Assembly (NCBI GenBank): GCA_021234155.1
Contig: JAJEKV010000001.1
Span: 30,332,177-30,396,176 of the forward strand
DNA from: Isoetes taiwanensis
Lineage: Eukaryota; Streptophyta; Lycopodiopsida; Isoetales; Isoetaceae
Direction of reading: 5' to 3'
Length of the DNA stretch: 64,000 bases
The position numbers and the translations under genes were made by a program. Under the pieces are notes generated by a model. That model had not been told where the DNA came from, did no database searches, and saw only the letters and a list, made by a program, of their open reading frames with translations. Shown one piece after another: positions 45,830-57,691 of the stretch. Each line of letters starts with the position of its first letter. Position 1 is the first letter of the stretch.

Positions 45830-48800
45830 CTAGAGCATAAAAAGGGACAAGCATATATGTTGATCCCAATACCTTTTCAGATGGATGGTGTTGATAGGAT
45901 TTGGAAGTGGCACCCCTGAAGTTAATTCCTTTAACCAATAAGAGTTGGTGCCTGCAGGTTCCAGCACCTCATAGGGACCTTCCCAAAGATTTTCAAACTT
46001 ACTTGCTGAGTCTTCCCTTGATTTATTCCATTTAAGAACTAACTCTCCTGTCTTGAAGGTTCCCTGTATTTTGTGAGCAGCTTTGAAAGCAGCCAAATCC
46101 TTGGCTTTTTTTAGCAGATTGGCATTCTCAGCCTCCATTCTATATTCTTCTAAATGCAGAAGAGTGTCCAGTCTTTCCTGTAAGGCATATTCAAAAGGTA
46201 AACATAACTTGTGAGCTAACCTTAGAGATGGGAGCTCAAGCTCTACTGGAAGCACAACCTCAATGCCATAGACTAGGTTGAAGGGTGTGTAAGTGGTTGC
46301 TGCTTTAATAGTGACTCTATAAGCCCAAAGGGCATCCACTAATTTGACATGCCAATCCTTTTGATTATCATCCACTGTTTTCTGCAAAATGCTTTTCAAA
46401 ACCTTATTAGTAGCTTCTGCTTGACCATTACCTTGGGGATAGTAGGAGGAGCTCTTAGTATGTTTGACCTTAAGAATAGTCAGCAAATTAGCAATAACTT
46501 CATTCACAAAAGGGGTACCTCTATCAAAATGCAATTGTAGGGGTATACCAAACCGTGCACAAATATATTCATGTAAAAACTTTGCTGTTGTAATAGCATT
46601 GGCCTGTCTTAAAGGAATTGCTTCTGCCCATTTAGTAAAATAATCTGTAGCTACAATAATGTGCTGATGTTGTCCTGCAGAAGGGGGGTTAATAGGGCCA
46701 ATATAATCCAATCCCCATATTTGGAAGGGTCCTGGAGAAATGATAGGATTTAATGCAGCTGGGAGGAGGATCCTTTTGCCAAATATTTGACACTTGTGGC
46801 AAGATTTTATAGCAGTATAACAATCTTTAAATATAGTAGGCCAATAATAACCTGACCTGAGAATTTTCTTGGAAGTAGTATCTCCAGCAAAATGGCCTCC
46901 ACATACTCCTTCATGCATTTCTCTAATGATCAGAGCAGATTCTTCTTCATTGACACACCTCAGTAATAGTCCATCCCTGTTGACTTTACATAGAACATCA
47001 TTAATCATTTTAAATTGCCTACATTTTTCTTTAAATCTCCTTTGCTGGCTCGAAGTCAGTCCTGAGGGCATTTCCTTGAATTGTAAGAAATTTTTTATAG
47101 GTAGCTGCCAATCCTATGGGCTCTGCCTTTCATCTTCTGCCTGCAAATAAGCTAAGGCATCCACAAAGTCAACAACCTCTACTGCATCCTCATGATCAAA
47201 GAAAATGTAAGGTAAATAAAGACTGGGACTCTTCACTTGATGTAACTCCTTAATGGAAATATCAAAGGTTTGTAGCTTACAAGCCCACCTCTGAATTTTT
47301 GGTTTGGAAGTAGCCTTACCAAATAACAACCCCATTGGATTAAGCTTCATGTAAACTTGAACAGAACTCTTCAATAGTAGGTGACCTTGTCTGTCAATGA
47401 GGAACATAAGAGCAGCATCACTCTTCTCCATTCTAGTGTATTTTTCTTCAGTTGAACTCCACTGTTTGCTGGCAAAAGCTATGATATGCTTGTCCTGTAG
47501 AATAGCTAGACCTATGGCCTTTTTAGTGATAGTAATGTAAACTTCAAATGGCATATCCAAATCAGGTTTTTTTAGAAGAGTAGCCTCACAAATGGACTTT
47601 ATAAGTAACTCAAAAGACTCTTGGCAATCTGATGACCATGTGACAGGGACATACTTGCTCTCAGATTTAGAAATCCTGCCTATCCTTGTCAGTTTAGAAA
47701 TAGGACTTATAATGTGAGCAAAATTAGGAATATACATCCTAAGAAAACTAGTCATGCCAATAAAACTTTTGACATGCTTCAAATTCTTGGGGGGTACCAG
47801 TTTTTTGAGGGCTTCAACCTTTTCTTGTGCCACTTGTATACCATTGTTGGACACGTCATGCCCCAAAAGTTGCCCTTTGGATACAAAAAAAATACATTTC
47901 TTTGGGTTGAGATTGACTCAAGAGTCTCTGCACAAAGAGCATATTTTTGCAAGCAATTCCAAATGATTAGTAGGGTGAGATCCTAAGCAAAGGTCATCCA
48001 AGTAAACTCTGAATTCTTGAGGAGATATAGGTCTAAAAATAACATCCATATCTCTCTGGAAAGTGGCAGGTGCATTCATTAATCCAAAAGGCATTCTTTT
48101 CATTGCATAAGTTCCCCAAGGGGTAATAAACGAGGTTTTTGGTTGATCTTCTTCCTTAATGCTAATTTGATTAAACCCTGAAAATCCATCCAAAAATGAG
48201 TATACCTCCTTTCCTGCTACAACATATAAGATTTCTTCTAAAAAAGGCAAGGGGTAGCAGTCTTTGATAGTGGCTTTGTTGAGATCTCGATAATCAATGC
48301 AGATTCTTAAGGCACCACTCTTTTTTTCTACAGGTACAATGCAAGATACCCATTCTGGATTAATGATTTCAATAATAACCATTTTATCCAACTCATCCTT
48401 GATTAATCCCATTAATGAAGCATTAATTCTTCTCAGTTTTTGAAAAACAGACTTACATCCTTCTTTAATTTTGATTTCAAATTGGCATACCTCAGCTTTG
48501 ATACCAGTGAGCTCAGAATAATCCCAGGCAAAGACATCCTTCCTTTCTTCAAAAAACATTTGTATATTTTCCCTATTCTGATATTCAATCAAATCTCCAA
48601 CAAACAGGGTTCTAGTCTTACCATTTTTTGTGATTGTAATCTCTTCAGTACCCTTTTCTTCTGATGCATTGATGGTTAGGACAGGACAAAGTGCTTTTAC
48701 CTCACTAGCATCAAGATCTTCTTCTGGAATGGCTCCTTCAGTTAAATGTGACATGAGAGTTTCTCTATATAAGGCATCAGCTTCCACATTTTTCTCTCTT

Positions 48801-50017
48801 GGTATGTGAGTAATTTCCCATGAAGCAAAGCTCGAGAGTACTCCCATTACTTGGTTTTTTAGGAGCTCCATATCTACATTTTTTGTTTGATAATCTCCCG
48901 AAACTTGTCTACAAATCAATTGTGAGTCACCATAAATGTGAATGTTAGCAATATCCATAGCTTTAGCCTCCTGAAGACCTGCAATCAAAGCCTTATATTC
49001 TGCTACATTAGATGTGACTTGAGGAAAGATTCTTCCTACTTTAGCTAAAAGTTTGTGAGAAGAATCTTTCAAAATAGCAGCAGATGATGCAATATTTAGT
49101 TTTTTAGAAATACCTCCATCAAACCATAGAAATCCTGATGGTCCTTGTCTGCTGGGGAGTGCACACTCCATAATAAGGGGAACCATTTCATATTTCCTTG
49201 GTCTTGTATTTTTTATCCTGTAAGACCCCAGAGGTTCTTCAATCAACATCTCCTTAATAAAGTTTACCTCTTCTTTAGAGCCATAGGAGCCATCTTGATT
49301 GTAAATTGTGGCAGTTTGAGAACCATTGGAGATGGTACATCTCCCTTGAGACCAGACTGGTCTAGCATCCACAGTGGCTAACCATCTCCTTCCTAGAAGT
49401 AGATCATAGATGTCAGATTCATCCCCTATATCTTCAAAAGCTACTACAATAAAGTTAGCAGCTACAGTTATGCCCTCTGTATTAACAGGCACCTTAGTTA
49501 CTACACCAATAGGGGTAATCTTAGCATTATAAAAAGATCTTAATAATATAGAAGCTTTCTTGTCCACCTCGAAACCACATTTTTTCATAATGTGATATGG
49601 CATGATGTTTAGGGGGGATCCCCCATCAAGTAACACATTTGAGAAGGTATAACCTCCTAAAGCAGCTAAACATGTGAATGCCCCGGGGTCTTCTTCATTC
49701 TGTGCTAGAACAAGGTTAGTGGCATCAGTAAAATTCACACAAGCATTTAATATCTCACCACCAGTTTGCTGCAGTACTCTTTTTCTATAACTAGATGCAA
49801 TCTTTAGCAATGTGAAAAGATCCACACTTACTTTGGAATTCTTGAGCAAAACATCAACTTCATCAAAGTCTTGATCTTTCTTACCATATTTTTGCTGAGG
49901 GGGTGGAGCTATGATTTGAGCAGGTGATTCCACCACAGGTGGTGAAGACCTGGCAGTGGGATGCCTACTTGATTCAGCATGTACATGAGCTTCATTCATG
50001 CTTCTAGTTTGCACCAC
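45830..50017 (-). pseudogene. G5 pol: protease, upstream RNase H, RT, degenerate RNase H, integrase; two stops
   Basis: One frame of about 1396 codons, broken only by TGA at 47918-47920 and TAG at 47114-47116. Counting from 50017: protease LLDGGSPLNIMP (D131); an RNase H of RVT_3 type at about 298-418 with FDGG (D300), NVAEYKAL (E340), YGDSQL (D364) and VEADAL (D414); RT with RICIDYRDLNKAT, MPFGLMNAPATF and VYLDDLCLGS. After RT comes a second RNase H-like part, where VYITITKKAIGLAIL and VYMKLNPMGLLF replace the acidic sites. Integrase has GGHFAGDT ... CHKCQIF, WGLDYIGP and GNGQAEATNK. There is HFDRGTPF where sister copies have HSDRGTPF. The DGGS protease and the double RNase H point to a Tat-like, non-chromovirus lineage. 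Confidence 0.92.
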
Positions 50018-51206
50018 ATAACTTCTTCAGACTTAGGAACTTCTGTAGCCTGAATAAATCTTATGGAGGTACTTGGTTCAGCAAATCTCACAGGGAGTTT
50101 AGGCTCTGGTCTCTTTTCTTTTTCCTGCTTAGCAAAATATTCCTTAACAGCACACCTAACATCAGTATGGCCAACTTCTTTACAAAAAGAACAAACAAGA
50201 CATTCCTTTCCAAAGTGGCCTTTTTTATTGCATTTAGGACACACTTGCCAATAGCAAATTTCTGATGGATGAGAATTCCTATTGCAATGAATACATTCAG
50301 GGTAAATTTTACCTGTTCTTGCAGCCTTGAGTTCAACCAATTGTTTGGTTATTTCTGCTAAAGCTTCAGTAACCTTAGATAGGTCTGATTTGACCTCTAC
50401 AACTTGAGAATTAGCTTCCTCCTCTTTAGATTTTTTCTTTTCTTTCTGTATGGCATAAACTGGAATGGAAGGGTGATGATCATAATGTGCATCAGTAGCA
50501 TCAGGGTAAAAAGGATCATGGCTATGGTGAGAAACATGATGCTTGTCAGGCAAAGTAGAGAGCATCTGAGTTAGGTCAGTGGTTTTGGCAAAAACTTTGT
50601 ATATAGAATCAAATCCTTCAGCAGCTTGGATCTTGAGCAACTTCCTTTGGATATCTGGTCTTCTTTCCAAACCATTGATGAAAGCAGTAACTAAAAAAAG
50701 GGTTGGGATTGTAACTTGTGCTCTTTGACACCTACTCATAAATGGGCTAAACCTTTCTTTGTATTGATTCACACTTTCTCCTGCATGTATAGAAAAACCT
50801 TGTAACTCATTAACCAAATCTTTTGGAGCAGCTAACTTACCAAATCTATCCAGGAACTTCTTAACAAGTTCATCCCATGAAGTGGTACCCATTAACTTTT
50901 CATAAGTTAACCAAGCACCAGCTTCACTCTCTTCTTTGAAACATTTTTCAAACTCTGAAAGCTTGCAGCCTTTCTTGAAACCATAATCCCTGTAATAGTC
51001 CTCAAATATTCTCAAAAAGTTGTTAGCACTCATACTGGAATCAAAAGTAGGCAAAGGAACAGGAACATTCAACTCAAATTGGTATGGCATGTTTTGAAGC
51101 AGGCTAGTTGAGAAACTTGAAGGCAATGGCCCTTCTCTGCAATGATCTGGTGCATCAATATCTTCTAATGGTTTTTTTCTGCTGGAAATTTTTGCTTTGG
51201 AGCCAT
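50000..51206 (-). pseudogene. G5 gag with C-terminal zinc knuckles, frameshifted at both ends
   Basis: The family start ATG lies at 51206 (MAPKQKFPAE). A one-base loss in an A-run near 51172 shifts the frame. The body (51126-49996) is open and contains the capsid-like region, then a Lys/Glu-rich linker and a double zinc knuckle (CPKCNKKGHFGKECLVCSFC) near 50240-50180. Near 50015 a small indel (ATGTGGTGCAA where the older copy at 18910 has ATGGTGACGCA) moves the frame relative to pol. In the ancestor gag and pol were probably one frame. Confidence 0.85.
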
Positions 51207-51225
51207 GAGTTCTGAAATCCAGGAA

Positions 51226-51244
51226 GATCTCGGTAGAACCTCCA
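51226..51244 (-). promoter_or_regulatory. Primer-binding site of G5, tRNA-Gln type
   Basis: TGGAGGTTCTACCGAGATC, three bases after the 5' LTR end at 51248. Same site as at 22971-22989 and 34315-34333. Confidence 0.78.
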
Positions 51245-51247
51245 AGA

Positions 51248-52948
51248 TGTTGACCCTCAACCTGGCTAGAGAGTCAAACACAAGAAGCCAACTTGAGTTT
51301 ATGCTCAAGTTGGGGTTAGAACCTCCAGATCACTTAAGGTGATCAGTCTACACAAGAATTTCTCAAAGAAAAAGCTCAAATGTCAAGCATTCATACCTTT
51401 CCCAATTCAAGAATATGGAACCCTCATTCAAATTCATGTAGCACTCATAGGTGGATTGATTTCCAAGGTCAAATGATTATGAGTTGTACCGAAGAGTTAT
51501 AGGCAAGCAAGGGAGAAGATCTTGACCAAGTCTGGGTTCTAATCTGCAAGGTCTTTGATCTCAAAGTTGGGTCAATTTTTGGTCAATACCAGTCAAAACT
51601 ACAAACAGATCTCAGAATTTTGTAACTTGAGTTGCAGAGGGAATTTTTGAGAGATTCCAAAACTGAGGTGAAGTATAGATCCCAAAGGTGAGGGGCATGC
51701 AATCAAATCATATTTTGGATCATTAAAACTAGTTTTTTGGCACTGTTTTGTGAATAACAGTCTAAAATTATATCAGACAGAATGCAAAAAATGATATCTT
51801 GAGTTTGGAATGGTTTTTTTTTTCGAACTTTTTGTGCACACAGGTGCAAATATGATGGGAAAAGAAGGGCAAATGGTCATATGCAAGAAAAAATGGTGGA
51901 ATATCTTACTGTAAAAATGTTTGTGTGGCAAAAATACTAAAAGATCATGACAATCAACTTTTTAAGCACTTGGCAGGCAATTTTCATTGATATGAAGGTA
52001 ATACAAGATGAATAGAGGTCTCAGGATCATAAATCAATCAACAAAATATCTCAGGAGGTCATAAAATAATATCATAACAGGAATATCAGTCCAATTTTCT
52101 CAAATCGAACTGTGGAACACTCAGATACTTCATAAACGTCTTCAGATCATGCTCAGCATGTATCAATGTTGAGGTTTTGATGCGTCTGGGCCTTCAGAAA
52201 GTTGTGTGTCGATCACCCCAATTATATTTTCAAATTTTTATGAATCCAGAATCTTAGGCTTCGATTATGGGTTTGTTGGGTAGCTAAGAGGCGGGAAGAG
52301 AAGATTCGGGAGGAATTTAAGGCAGAAACTGAGGCCTCTGGCCGATTCGAAGGTTTTTTCTAAGTTTAGGGTTCATGGAGGGAATCTCGCGAGCATCTTT
52401 TGAGTATATTTCGAGATTCTGGCCTTTTAAAAAATCAATTTTCAATGGTTTAAATGGAAAAATCAACCTTTGGGTTTTGGAAATCTTCTAGGGATCTTTA
52501 AGGATGCCTTCCAAAAATTTGGGAGCATATCTGGCCTTGCCACGTGGCATAGGGCATCCTCGTGGCATAGGCCAAAAAATGGGATGGGAATATGAAATAG
52601 AAATGAGTTTATGATAAGATGAGGGAAGAGTTGAGGAATCAAGGCAAAAAATGAGAGAAGGCATAGGGGAATGGACATGGGAATAGGTTGGGGGCAAAAG
52701 ATTCTAGATTACCATGGGGTCTTCCAAACTTTAACTTCCAATCTTCAAAAAGTATCTTCCAATCTTTTTACCCAAAATCTTATAAGCATCCTTTGACCTC
52801 AGTGAAGTATTCCTTATGGGAGTTGACCTTGAAGATAAATATCCTTTGACCTTCACACCAATGTTGACTACCAAGTTCTTCTTTGACTTAGCCTTCCTAA
52901 CTTCAACATATGAACCAACAATTAGTATGTTGCCCTTTGGGGGCAACA
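51248..52948 (-). repeat. 5' LTR of G5 (1701 bp)
   Basis: Same termini as the 3' LTR. It lacks about 80 bp next to 52560, where GGCATCC/GGCATAGGCC sequence joins directly, so the deletion occurred after insertion. Confidence 0.92.
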
Positions 52949-52953
52949 TCAGG

Positions 52954-53516
52954 TCAAATGGAGAGACTTTGGGCGGGAGACTAAAATTTCTTCATCGTTG
53001 CAAACTTGGGAGGCCATGTTTCTAGTGTCCAGGGTGGAGCTTACTTCATGGTTTTCTAAGAAAGTTGAGCGTAGTGGAGTTGGTGCCTATGCAAATACTG
53101 AAGATGTATATGGGAGTGATTGGACCACCCCTTTTGGAAGGCCTGTATGATGTTCTACTTAGTTGGAAAAGAGAGGAGAGAATCTCTTAGTACGTTACTG
53201 GAACAGAGACCCGACCTCTTTTAGTACTTCTATGCAGGATAATATAGCAGGCCAAGTTAATGCGCAGAATGACAGTTGCTCTTGTGAGATCTTCATTACC
53301 TTGCATCTTTCGGTGGAGGAGCTTCAGATGGTGGCTTTATCTCTGCTGAAATCAGAAGGATTGAACCTGGTTTTAGACCCTGGTCTTGGATTGATAGCTC
53401 GAATTCTTCCTATTTGATCCATAAGGGATCCCTTGTGTTTAAATTTTTCCTATCAGGCCTATTGTGGAGCCTCAAATAAGTATAATTTGTTCACTATATT
53501 AATATAAAACATCTTA

Positions 53517-53547
<31 letters not shown>

Positions 53548-53549
53548 AA
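52954..53549 (+). other. Right part of the split sequence, ending in poly(A)
   Basis: Follows the G5 TSD and runs to a run of 28 A at 53522-53549, preceded by ATTAATATAAAACATCTTACCCTC. A genomic poly(A) tail indicates LINE-mediated retroposition, either a LINE 3' end or a retrocopied transcript. A short open frame (53163-53417) has no recognised family. Confidence 0.5.
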
Positions 53550-55200
53550 CAAACCAGTCCACACTAGCATAAGCCAAGCCCACTAGCCATGACATCTATT
53601 TAAGGTCAATCCCTTCAATAGTCTTATCGGCCCATACTAGGAAATGAATCCATGATGACATTGATGCCTTATGAATCAAGTACTTAGACATAATCCTTTG
53701 AATTCATTATTGAATTTTGCATATAAAACCTTAAGTCCATATTTCCTGCCTTTGTAATTTTTATTTTTCATATTTGTTCAATGCCATGCCTATTCATATA
53801 GTTATGCAATCACTATCATCCTATAACAGTCAAGCTATCTTCTTTGAAGGTTATGTATTTTCTGTTCCATATACTCAGAATGTTATTCTATTTCTCACTA
53901 AAATTATACCACTATACTCACGAGTACTTCAATTTCAAACTGTATTGTAATTGTAGCAGCCAGTACAACTGACCAAGCCAAATATTATTCTTCCTTCTTA
54001 TTGTCTCAGCCCAGTTTCAGAATCTGGTATTAAATTTGTCATATTGTTTCCACGATTTGACTCAGCAGAGCTTACCAAGGAACATGTTCCACAATCAGTT
54101 TCCATGTATCAGAATATCTCAATTCGTTACTAAAAAGCTATTGTTTAAAACATATCTAAGCTGTCACTAGCCAAGAATCCAGTGGACATTTCCATTTCAT
54201 TCCTTCATGTTCACAACATAAATATGTATTTATCATTATGAGCAGATATCTTTCAACAAAAGTTGCCATCATATCATCAAACAGACAGCAATAGTAAAGC
54301 TCCAAAATATCCATTATACTAGTGTTTCAAACATGTTTCAGAACTAGGCATATAAGTTTGCCATAATGTTTTTATGCCTTGACCAAACAAAACTATCAAG
54401 GAATATATTGAAAAATTTGTATCCCTGTATCAGACTGTCTTAAACCGCCATTTTAAGGACTAGTATTTAATAAAGACAAAAAGTATCATTAGACAAGAGT
54501 TCAGTAGACCTTCCCATTTCGTTTCTTCATGCATATAGTCGCCTTAGTATACTCCTTTTTATCATATACTTGTAATTTAACATCCTTCCATCCAGACCCG
54601 AGCATGCAAGCAAAAAGATTACAATAAGAGTAGAAACCTGTACCTGCAGCCAAACAACACAACATTAGCATGAAAATGGTAATGAGTGAGGGGCCAAAAG
54701 GTACATTAGGTTTCTCAGCTTATCGCTGGTCACCTATTGTAACCTTTTTACCCCAAGCTCAGTTTGATTAGAAGAATATGATCATTAGTATACATGAAAA
54801 TCAGTAGCTAAATCACCATCAATGTGTGAACACTAAATCATTACATTCTCTATTGTTCTAATCGATCTGCAACAGAAATTAAGTCCTAAACCATTTCTGG
54901 TTATGAAATTTAAGATTCAGTGTATAGTGATAGTCCACCAGAATTGGACAATAAAAGATTCATATCCAAGGGGAGTATGGTTTAACCTGTCTTTTAACAT
55001 AGAATTAGATTCAGGTATAACATAGCAGACCCATGTCTTTGATATACTCTCAGCAGTACCATGCTAAATATATCCTAAAAATCAATGCACATAGTCGAAT
55101 CTAGCAGTATATTATCAAGAATTATGCCTAAAGGTAGGTCATAATCTCTATGGTGTACTCATTTACTACAACAGCACATTTCTTATAACTGAAGAGTCAT
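53550..55200. other. AT-rich DNA with a diverged tandem duplication
   Basis: No gene seen. Two segments, about 53990-54250 and 54325-54575, align with each other (GTTTCAGAA, ACCAAGGAA, TATCAGAATATCTC/TATCAGACTGTCTT, TTCCATTTCATTCCTTCATG/TTCCCATTTCGTTTCTTCATG). This points to an old duplication of about 260 bp. Confidence 0.5.
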
Positions 55201-55204
55201 CATA

Positions 55205-55538
55205 TTAGTAAATAAATTCCATCAGGTAGTCTTCATTGTCAAACTCAAGATCGTCATCTTGTGTATCAGGGACACATTCTGGAGAGTCGTTTGCAGTCTG
55301 TTTGTTGCCAGCATGCTTAAAGGTTTCATGCCTTCTATTGCTATGAATCTGGTTCTGCATCCATGGGCGTTTTACCCCCGACATTGCTCTTGTTTTCCAT
55401 TATTGCTTCACTTGTTTCAGTGGTATTCAAGCAGAACTGAAACTCAGCATTAAGCCATTCTTCTTCAAGTGTATTTTCACTATCAGAGCTATTAGGATAC
55501 CCGTCTGAATCAAACTCCCATCGGAACTCTTCATCCAT
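55205..55538 (-). pseudogene. Acidic ORF remnant with one frameshift, family unknown
   Basis: The ATG at 55538 starts MDEEFRWEFDSDGYPNSSDS and stays open for 65 codons. The other frame then continues the same acidic character (ECVPDTQDDDLEFDNEDY) to TAA at 55207. The shared composition on both sides of a single frame change suggests one former coding stretch of about 110 residues. I do not recognise it. It could be the end of a host gene or part of the nearby retroelement. Confidence 0.35.
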
Positions 55539-55539
55539 T

Positions 55540-56368
55540 TAGCTTAAATATAAGGTGTACTCTATTCCTGTCATTAGTCTTACAGACTTTTATGGATTTA
55601 GTCTAAATGTGTTCTTACCTTATCCTTTATGAGACACGTATCTGCAGTCATCGCCAACTATGGCCTTCCACAAAGCATGCTTGTATGGTCATGGAATTTT
55701 AGGATAGGTACTGTAAAGTGCCAGTTTCATATGCCCCCAGTTGGTGCATCCATATCTGCTGTAGATTTTAAACTTTATGCCAGTACATGCATTCAGGTAT
55801 CCGTCCCCATCAGTAGTTTGGCTATGGCCTTATTCGAGCCAGAGGTCGCTGTATCACCGAAACACGTACCCTAAAAAACTTATGTTTTTATTTTTCCATC
55901 AGGAAATTAATCTTTCGTTTATTCATGCCTTTAAATTAAATATTGCTAAGTTGTCTATGTTTACAAGGTCAAAGTTATGTTTATTGTACATCTAGGATAA
56001 GGATACTCAAGCCTTATAGTTTATAGAACCTTCACTATGGTAGATGTGCATTTTAATCTCACTCTACCTTCTTAACATATGCTATGTTTATTCCAACCCC
56101 AAAGTGTGCATCCAACTATTGAATGTGGTATAGTCAAGATGCCTCATGGATCTCCTTAGTTCAATAAATATTACTGGTCTAAAATCAACCATCTAAATAG
56201 AAAAAAATCCTACCACCAACCGTAGGATAAGTGTGACCCGAATTTACAAGCCATAATAGCAGAGAGGGTATGGACCCCTGCCATTACAGCCGGGGTCCAA
56301 CCCTTATCCTATGCTATATTACCCATATGAAAAACAAGGATTAAAGTACATCAGGGATAAAGGTTACC
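55540..56368. other. Unassigned DNA between the acidic ORF and the RT remnant
   Basis: Short open frames on the + strand (55629-55874) have no recognisable motif. Region 56220-56330 is GC-richer (CCCGAATTTAC, GGGGTCC), and may be the untranslated end of the RT element. Confidence 0.35.
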
Positions 56369-57691
56369 TCATGTATTCTTAAATATCTCTTGTATCAGAA
56401 TATTTTTGTCAAACTTCAATCCCGGAAAAATATTGTTGCTGATGTATCTTGTAATCTTCTTTATCATCCCGTGTTCATCAAAGCCATTGGTTTTGAAGTT
56501 ATTGATCAGACCCCTAATGTCTGCTGCAGCTTTTATTGCACAAGTATTAACATACATGTATGGGCATATCTGAGATATAATCACATTCCTGGCTTATAGG
56601 TAGGGCCTACAACTGTCAGCATGCACAAACTTTAGAGCCTTAAAGGGTAGAATGTCCCTTTTGTCATATCTTGTAGTTCTGTAGATTCCATTAGTACTGT
56701 TGACAATCTCAATAGCTAAATTTAGGAAGTTAACAGCCTTGCTTTGTCGTTTTTCACCTGTGTTACATTCATAGAATATGGTTTCTTCCTTAATCCCCAA
56801 TTGACTCATATCATATATGTTGTAGCTGCTATTTGTCATAATCATTGTATCCATCAGGAATTCTCTGATCATTGGACAGTTCAGTACCATTAGGTCATCT
56901 TTGAACATTTCAATTTCTTTGTATCTCCCATTCTCAGCCAATTTTTTGATGAAGTTGACCTCAAACCAGGCCAGGTAGAGGTTGCACCAACTAGGGCTAC
57001 ATGATAAACCCATGGGTATTCCGCTAACTTGCTGCCAAATTCTATCGCCCATAGCTATGAAGCAATTGGACAGTAGCTAGTGCTTAGCAGAAATAAATAT
57101 CTCCATATCCATTCTTATCCAACATTTACTTTTAGGCTCTGTTTTAAACCATTTTACTACAAAATTTTCACAACTCCTTTTGCACCATAACTCATTATGA
57201 TGGTATCTACTTTTCTGCCACTTCCATGCTGCCTTGATTACCAGTCCTATGATGTTGCATATTCCATTTTCCCCTTTTAAAGGAATGTTTTCATAACACT
57301 TGGTTATGTCAGCAACAAAAATTTCATGTATCTTAGGTGGGAGATTGATTACCACATCAGAAACGGATTTAACTACTCAGCATGTATTGACTTTTCCAGG
57401 TAGTAACATATGAATGTTAGCACTAAGCATTTTGGCAATGTCAGGCCAATTATCCAAGATATTGTTAAGCCCTGCTGTAATGATCTGCGAAATTTCAGTG
57501 TATATGGAGTTATGAGCATTTGTAATCCATCTGTAATCTTTCTTATGGGCTTTAAATATTCACAGAGGTAGGGCAGCTTCTCTGATTCAAAGCCCCAGTA
57601 TCCAATAATACTTTGTACTTCACTTTTTACAGAATTTTGTATCTCTTCGTATGAGCGGAATATGTCCTGAAAATCATGGCTATTGAGTCTT
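56369..57691 (-). pseudogene. Penelope-like reverse transcriptase remnant
   Basis: Read on the minus strand: a fingers-like part (57732-57373, LPYLCEYLKPIRKITDG; its first codons, 57732-57692, are LTR-derived), then after a frame change FVADITKCYENIPL (motif A, about 57319-57281). Motif B is SGIPMGLSCSPSWCNLYL (about 57025-56970) and motif C MFKDDLMVL (about 56908-56880). AVNFLNLAIEIV is then followed by RTTRYDKRDILPF, the FLDL...T..Y.K pattern typical of Penelope-like RTs. The last part (56584-56369) has the helical IICPYMYVN...IRGLINNF region. In-frame stops are at 57077-57079 and 56594-56596. No GIY-YIG endonuclease is seen downstream. The 5' side abuts the truncated G6 LTR. An unrelated RT family cannot be fully excluded. 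Confidence 0.6.

Larger units (their letters stand above)
43182..52948 (-). mobile_element. Full-length Ty3/gypsy element G5 (9.8 kb), TSD TCAGG
   Basis: 3' LTR 43182-44953, 5' LTR 51248-52948, flanked by TCAGG at 43177-43181 and 52949-52953. Internal order on the minus strand is PBS, gag, protease, extra RNase H, RT, degenerate RNase H, integrase, tandem repeats. LTR divergence by eye over a 360-bp stretch is about 3%. The 5' LTR also lacks about 80 bp (near 52560) present in the 3' LTR. It is the best complete example of the family in the window. Confidence 0.95.

Noticed and set aside
53522-53549. Poly(A) run as a simple microsatellite
   Set aside because: Kept instead as a probable retroposition tail because it ends a sequence continuous across the G5 insertion, though an assembly homopolymer artefact cannot be excluded.
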